DNA of 64,000 bases, from contig CAUJNA010003795.1 in assembly GCA_963377175.1 (NCBI GenBank), positions 1 through 64,000 of the forward strand, read 5' to 3'. Position numbers and translations under genes: made by a program. This DNA comes from Effrenium voratum. Taxonomy: Eukaryota > Sar > Dinophyceae > Suessiales > Symbiodiniaceae. The notes under the pieces were generated by a model. That model was not told the DNA's origin and searched no databases. It saw nothing but the letters and a program-made list of their open reading frames with translations. The first letter of the stretch is position 1. Each line of letters starts with the position of its first letter. Below, piece after piece: positions 59,456-64,000 of the stretch.

Positions 59456-59797
59456 AGGGGCCTTCAGACCTGCATTTTGGCATTGGCTTGAGACAAAAAT
59501 GAGCTGCTGCAGGGCTGAGTTCAGGAGCCACACGTGGTTGAGGCCAGTTTTTGATGGAGATTCAGGTGTGATTGTTTGGGCATGTTTGTGAATTTGTTGG
59601 CATTTGGTATGGGGTCAACATGGATTTTGGGTGATTGTTTGGGGGGGGGATGGTTTTTTTTAAATTAAATTTGCTTTGGGGAGTTTTTTTTTTGATTTTT
59701 TCCCCCTGGCCAAAAAAACTTTCTATTATTCTGGTCCCCTTAAACAATGGGGGTGAACCAGAATAAGGAAAAAAACTTTCTATTATTCCGGTACCCT
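59456..59797. repeat. Right end of the outer transposon with doubled terminal motif
   Basis: Two direct copies of AACTTTCTATTATTC then YGGTMCCCTT lie at about 59,716-59,742 and 59,770-59,798, separated by AAACAATGGGGGTGAACCAG. AAACAATGG also occurs three times next to the left end (47,528-47,580), suggesting subterminal binding motifs. The element ends GGTACCCT. Confidence 0.65.
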
Positions 59798-59804
59798 TTA
59801 ATAA
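59798..59804. repeat. Target site duplication (right copy) of the 34-kb insertion
   Basis: TTAATAA, matching 25,750-25,756. Confidence 0.75.
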
Positions 59805-61335
59805 TCGAGTACAAACATTAACGCCCAGGCGGCCATCAAGAATTGGCCGCCAGAACCGAGAGGGAGCAGCCCTGGGCGATGCCGTTGCAGTTGGCCAAAG
59901 GAGTGGGGTGGATTGCCCCCCGCCAGGAAAGATAGCGCCGAAAGGCACAGTAGTTGGAGCGCCAGGCCTTGGCCACAGAGGAGCCGTAAGGATGGCAACC
60001 GTGTGGTCAGGGAGCAAGTGGTCGAAGCACTTGGAGCGGTCGATCTGGATGCCCGCGAAAACCTCATTGGTAGCTTTGGCCTCGTGAAGGTCAAGAGCAA
60101 GGTGGTGGGTAATATCGTCAACACGGCGACCACTGACCCCGCCACAAACCTCAGCAGGGAGAGCAAGGCGTTGCCAAGCACGGAACCTAGCCGAGGACCA
60201 AGCAAGGTAAGTGATGGGAAGGACAGCGATGAGGCGTTTGGAGAGAGGGCTGGGGCCCGCTCCTTTGTCCAGCACGGCAAGTCTGGCAGTGCCGAAGATG
60301 CGAGGCATGGTCCACAAACCCTCCTCAACCTTGTTGAAGAGGAAGGCGAGAACCTGCAGGACCCGAAGTGGTAGAGCCTGAAGCTCCCGGGTGGACCAAC
60401 CATCCAAGCCAGCAGAGGAGTCCACACTCCGAGCGCTGATGGAGCGAGCCAGGTCTTCCGGAGTAACGGCCGGGAAGGCAAGGGGCGTAGCCCGTTGCTC
60501 AAGCAAGTGCTGGATGGGCCGCATGAGTGGCTCGACAGGGATGCCATCAGCATGGACCGCGAAAACAGTGTTCCACTGCTGTGCAGCATGCGCAAGGGCA
60601 TCCGCAGGATGGTAAGCAGGCAGGCCCTCAGGACCAGCAAGAAGGTTGGGGGAAGACGTGGCGGCAGCCTTGGCAAGGTGTTGAAACACCGCCTTCCCCG
60701 AGCGCAGGGGCAGAGTGACGGAGACGCTCCTTCCACCTGCGGTAGGAGGCACGCTGCCGCTGGCGGGTGACTTCCTGGAGGCGGCGCTCAATTCTCTCGC
60801 AGAGATGTTGTGCAGTGCCACCAGGGGTGAGATCCTCAGTCTCCAAAGGAAATCGAAGGTCGCGCGCGAGCCGGCGGAACCGCCTGATGGTGGCGCACGT
60901 GACAGCAGCATCAGGCACAGTGGTAACCGGGAGGCGAGCCAAGCGGTAGAAGAGCTCCCGTGCAAGAGACAGGAGACCGTGCGTGAAGGGTAATGGGATG
61001 CGAAGGCGGCAGGGCCGCTGCAGGAGAGCGCTTGGGCCGGATGGGAGGCAGGGATCCACGGGTGCGGATTCCCCTGCCGTCGGAAAACAGGGCCCAGGCC
61101 TGCTCCGAGTTGCTAGCCTCAGTGAGGTTGTGACTGTAAGTGTGCTGCCACAGATCCTCAGCACATTGCGACACCTGGGCCGGGGGAGCCAGGGCGGCCA
61201 AGTCCAGGCGAAGGACGCAAAGGCCACAGCACGAGGGGTCTCAGTAGGGGCAGAGAACGTGAGAGAGACAGAGGCATGCTGGTAACCACAGAGCGGAACA
61301 ACGCAGGCCTGCTCCAAGAGATGGAGCGCATGCTC
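59805..61335 (-). pseudogene. LINE, middle part: end of endonuclease, linker and RT to just before motif C
   Basis: Minus strand. Begins with the last part of the AP endonuclease (EHALHLLEQACVVPLCGYQH then ASVSLTF), followed by a linker with HTYSHNLTEASNSEQAWALF. The RT domain follows: LDGWSTRELQALPLRVLQ, GTARLAVLDKGAGPSPLSKR then LIAVLP, motif A IQIDRSKCFDHLLPDHTVAI near 60,020, and motif B NGIAQGCSLS near 59,885 in another frame. It ends GVNVCTRLL at the insertion, continuing as INYVDD at 25,749. Frames shift several times, so the element is inactive. CpG-rich. Confidence 0.85.
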
Positions 61336-61345
61336 GCTGAGAAAG
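61336..61345. repeat. 10-bp target duplication (left) of the 1,051-bp element
   Basis: GCTGAGAAAG, repeated at 62,397-62,406. One copy suffices to keep the LINE endonuclease frame (FLS-E). Confidence 0.85.
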
Positions 61346-62396
61346 GTGGTTTTCTGTTTCGCGGAATTGTTTTCCAGTTGGTTGGTGTATTTTTTCCCAG
61401 TTTCTTTTTCTAGACGACTTCGGAAAGATTTTCAGGTTGGTTCCGAAGACAAGAATGATTGCCTCTTCGTTGGACAACGCATCCAGTGGAAGCAGGATAG
61501 CACATTCGGTTGGTACATTAGGCGGCAAATAATGGAAGCCTTTTGTTGTCTTACATCTTGTCTTTTGACATTCGTTCGGTACTATGGAAGCAAGCTGTTT
61601 CTTGTTGCTTGCGACTAGTGCTATTTCGTGGTCAATGCGGCCATGGATCTAGCTTTGCACGGTGCCAGCCTGTTTTTGTCCGCAATATGAGTTGGAATAT
61701 GGAAAGCGTAGTTTAGCTCTATTTCGGCCCCAAACAGTTGCTGCGCGAATGATCCGGGCTCTAAATCAGCGAGCAAGGTCTCAAAAGGAGGCGCCATGGC
61801 AGCGAGATGTCAGTTTTAGAGTGCGCGCGAGACTTGCTTGCTTGCTTGCTGGCTGGCTTGCTTTCTTGTTTGCTTGCTTGCTTGCTTGCTTAAAAAACAA
61901 TTGTTTGCTTGCATGCTTGCATGCTTGCTTGCTTGCTTGCTTGCTTGCTGGCTTGCTTCCTTGTTTGCTTCCTTGTTTGCTTGCTTGCTTGCATGCTTGC
62001 TTGCTTTGCTTGCTTGCTTGCCTGTTTGCATGCTTGCTTGCTTGCTTGCTGGCTGGCTTGCTTCCTTGTTTGTTTGCTTGCTTGCGTGCTTGCTTGCGCG
62101 CTTGCTTTGCTTGCTTGCTTGCCTGTTTGCATGCTTGCTTGCTTGCTTGCTGGCTGGCTTGCTTCTGCGTTTGCTTGCTTGCTTGCTTGCTTGCGTGCTT
62201 GGTTGCCAACTTGCTCCAAATGCTTGCTTGCTGGCTTGCTGGCTTGCTTGCTTGCTTGCTTCCTTGCTTTGCCTACTTGCTTGCTTGCTAGCAAGCCCTC
62301 GGTTACGGCTAGCCCCTTGCTTGCTTCCTGGCTGGTCTAACTAGAAAAAATACGCCGAAAAACCGGAAAACAATTCCCCTGAAAATAGGGGAACCG
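61346..62396. mobile_element. Non-autonomous MULE-like element (1,051 bp) inside the LINE endonuclease
   Basis: The ends are inverted copies: left GCGGAATTGTTTTCCAGTTG then GTTGGTGTATTTTTT; right, inverted, GGGGAATTGTTTTCCGGTTT then TTCGGCGTATTTTTT. They are flanked by the 10-bp duplication GCTGAGAAAG. A target duplication of 9-10 bp plus ~50-bp inverted ends suggests a Mutator-like family. It encodes nothing recognisable. Its right half is a GCTT microsatellite that gives spurious LLACLLACL-type frames. Confidence 0.8.
61829..62335. repeat. GCTT tetranucleotide microsatellite
   Basis: About 500 bp of GCTTGCTT with interspersed GCATGCTT, GGCTTGCTTCC and GTTTGCTT. Open frames on both strands here are an artefact of the repeat. 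Confidence 0.95.
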
Positions 62397-62406
62397 CTGA
62401 GAAAGA
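62397..62406. repeat. 10-bp target duplication (right) of the 1,051-bp element
   Basis: GCTGAGAAAG, matching 61,336-61,345. Confidence 0.85.
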
Positions 62407-63845
62407 CCGTGTCAATAGCAGTGGTAGGGACTTCCGGGGTCCAGGTCTTGTCACGGCAAAATGTAGGGGCACGGACCTTGTCTGGGACCGTAGGAGCCAA
62501 GGGGTCAACCCAAGCCCCCGTGCTGCAAGCATCTGCAAGCGAGGCATAGGACAGAGGGTCCGCTTGGAAGTCGCCCGCAAACACAACAGGGAAGTCCTGA
62601 ACAAATTGGGCAGCGAAGTCCAGGATCCTGGCGAGCAGTTCATCGTTGTGCTGGTGGGTGGGCTCATCGGAGGAGGCCCCAGAAATTCCGTAGAAGTTGA
62701 TGAGGAGAAAGCGGAGTCTCCCAAAGACTGCCCAAGAGGCCTGGACACGGCCCGTAGCCAGCAAGGAGCCAAGGTGGCCAGAAACATCCATCGAGACATC
62801 AAAGCCGTAGACGACACACGCCTGAGAGAGGACGGCAAGGCCGCCCCACTCAACTCTTCTGACACCATTGATGTCAGTCGTGATGGGAAGGAGGGGGCCA
62901 GGGGTAAGCTGGCGGCCCGCCTCCTGGGCCCGAAAGCGAGCCGTGCGAATGTTATCCGCCGAAAGGCGGGCCTCCTGCAATAGAAGGACCTCAGCGGAGC
63001 AGTCAAGCAAGTCCGGGTGTGCCAAGAAGGAGCCGACATTGTGCGAATGAAAAGTGAGAGGCCCTTCGCCAGGAAAGCCAAGGGTAGCGTCGAAACAAAA
63101 CTGGGTAAATAGGGCGGGAGCCGCCCAGCTGAACAAAGAGCGAGACGTAAGATAGCTATCACAGCGCAAAGAGGCAAGACGGACAGAGCGGCCCCACCGC
63201 ACGTGCCCACAAGCATTCACAGAGCTGCGCCACAGCAGAAAAAGACAAAGGGGAGCAAGACCACAAGGCCCCGTATCTATGGCAAAAGCCATGGGGCATA
63301 AGGGCAAAGAGGGGCCCCAAAGCAAGGGCAGCCTAGGCGCCCAGTCGGGCAGCCTTAAAAGCAGGGGCCGGCTCAGGGGAGCAGGAGCGGCCGGGCTTGG
63401 AGACTGCCCCAAGGATGCGCGAGAGCTGCGCAGAGACCTGAGAGAACTGTGTCTCGACCTTGTCGGCGAGGGAGTCCTGCTTGGCTTCAAGTCCTCCAAG
63501 GCGCGCAAGGGCATCAACGCGAGCCTGGATAGGCCCTGCAGACTGAGTCCTGACCAAAAGCAAGAAGATGCAATTCCTCCGAAAAGAGCGGAGGGGAATG
63601 CAAGGGACACCAACAGCCTTGAGGACAGCCTCAGAAATGGCCCCGGGTGTGGCCCCAAAGGGCAAGCCCTCAGCAAGATAGTTGACTCTGGGGACGAGAG
63701 CTCGGTTGGCCTCACAGAAACGGGGATCGTCCTGCAAGAGAGCCCGGCGGGCAACCGCAAGGTGAGCATTGAGAATGCGCACGACAAGGCCACGCTTCAG
63801 AGGGGCAAGACCAGCGAAGCTTTCAAGGGCGCGGGTGACCGCTAG
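62407..63845 (-). pseudogene. LINE, 5' part: coiled-coil ORF and AP-type endonuclease (broken)
   Basis: Minus strand. The 5' portion (63,782-63,333) encodes a possible ORF1-like coiled coil (RVDALARLGGLEAKQDSLAD then KVETQFSQVSAQLSRI). After a frame change, the endonuclease/exonuclease/phosphatase-fold domain runs from about 63,055: FHSHNVGSFL (Asn), VLLLQEARLS (Glu), LLINFYGISG, VFAGDFQADPLS (Asp; the usual GDFN is GDFQ) and TTAIDTVFLS, where the 1,051-bp element interrupts it. The catalytic His lies in the next segment (GYQHASV). This is the nicking enzyme that starts target-primed reverse transcription. Confidence 0.82.
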
Positions 63846-64000
63846 TCAAGAGCGAGAACCTTCGAGAGTGAGAGGCCAAAACCTGTGCACTATGGAATGA
63901 TCAAGGGGGTCGCTGCCTCACGCCAAGAAGTCCCGAATGAAGTGGGAACTGATGCGGGAGAGCCTCAAACACGCGAGGCGAAGTCGAAGCGGGACTTTCA

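Larger units (their letters stand above)
25757..59797. mobile_element. Outer DNA transposon (about 12.3 kb) carrying a nested 21.7-kb virus
   Basis: The 34,041-bp insertion in the LINE RT domain begins AGGGCCCC and ends GGTACCCT, with 7-bp direct repeats TTAATAA outside. About 14 bp in from the left end lies the Polinton-like virus; without it the element is about 12.3 kb. Contents to the right of the virus: a 36-bp satellite, a region of short open frames, a 6 x ~333-bp satellite, a long ORF ending in a Ulp1-type protease and a coiled-coil ORF. Beyond AGGG/CCCT the two ends do not form a long inverted repeat. The right end instead has two direct copies of ACTTTCTATTATTC then GGTCCCCTT or GGTACCCTT. 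The Ulp1 domain recalls KDZ/Zisupton-like and some MULE transposons, but I cannot assign a superfamily. Confidence 0.65.

Noticed and set aside
25750..59804. piggyBac-type insertion because TTAA is part of the duplication
   Set aside because: The shared sequence is seven bases (TTAATAA) and the element ends AGGG/CCCT do not fit piggyBac CCC-type ends when only TTAA is taken as the duplication.
59562..60965. A single 467-codon gene
   Set aside because: It mixes LINE RT sequence with the end of the outer transposon across the 59,797 junction and misses the true motif B frame.
61662..62344. Cys/Leu/Ala-rich open frames (LLACLLACL and QASKQASK types)
   Set aside because: Direct translations of the GCTT microsatellite on both strands.
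1..64000. Dinoflagellate spliced-leader genes or tRNA/rRNA genes
   Set aside because: I looked for the spliced-leader core and for tRNA-like cloverleaf signals by eye and found none I could support.

Overview
The window is a eukaryotic nuclear locus, most likely from a dinoflagellate (Symbiodiniaceae-like). Three things point there. (1) A minus-strand gene at 2.7-20.6 kb can be read as the N-terminal half of DNA topoisomerase II, cut into at least 18 exons of 13-85 nt. Every 5' splice site I could place reads GC and every 3' site reads AG, a splice pattern known from dinoflagellates. (2) Its introns are full of small inverted-repeat elements (MITE-like). (3) There are degenerate TTTAGGG-type repeats and GCTT/CTA microsatellites. 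The host assignment is an inference.

Layout. 1-2.7 kb: microsatellite and telomere-like repeats. 2.7-20.6 kb: TOP2 exons (minus), with MITE families A, B and C in the introns; one family-A copy has been expanded internally into a ~20-unit minisatellite. 20.6-22.9 kb: more MITEs. 22.9-25.75 kb: the 3' part of a LINE-type retrotransposon (minus): RT motif C YVDD, thumb, RNase H. 25.757-59.797 kb: a 34-kb insertion flanked by the 7-bp direct repeat TTAATAA. 59.8-63.9 kb: the 5' part of the same LINE (coiled-coil ORF, AP-type endonuclease, RT motifs A and B), itself split by a 1,051-bp element with a 10-bp target duplication. Removing the 34-kb insertion and one repeat copy rejoins the RT reading frame just upstream of YVDD.

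The 34-kb insertion is nested. Its outer layer (about 12.3 kb, ends AGGG...CCCT) is a candidate DNA transposon. It carries a 1.5-kb-codon ORF with a C-terminal Ulp1-type cysteine protease, a coiled-coil ORF, a 6 x ~333-bp satellite and a 36-bp satellite. About 14 bp inside its left end, within a C-tract, lies the inner layer: a nearly intact 21.7-kb, AT-rich Polinton-like virus (25,771-47,515) with ~1.42-kb terminal inverted repeats.

The virus encodes a retroviral-type integrase, an A32-type packaging ATPase, a protein-primed family B DNA polymerase, a candidate major capsid protein, a penton-type minor capsid protein, a large fibre with a self-cleaving S74 chaperone domain, a class 3 lipase-like protein, an SR-repeat basic protein and several small zinc-finger, F-box-like or coiled-coil proteins. 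Two upstream signal classes are visible. ACTACTTAAAGA-type elements precede the polymerase region and the terminal accessory genes (early-like). Short TATATA-rich leaders precede the integrase, ATPase and structural genes (late-like). A truncated DNA-methyltransferase start followed by GCAATAC iterons lies between the polymerase and the right TIR. Together these genes could replicate, package and integrate the element; no capsid maturation protease was recognised.
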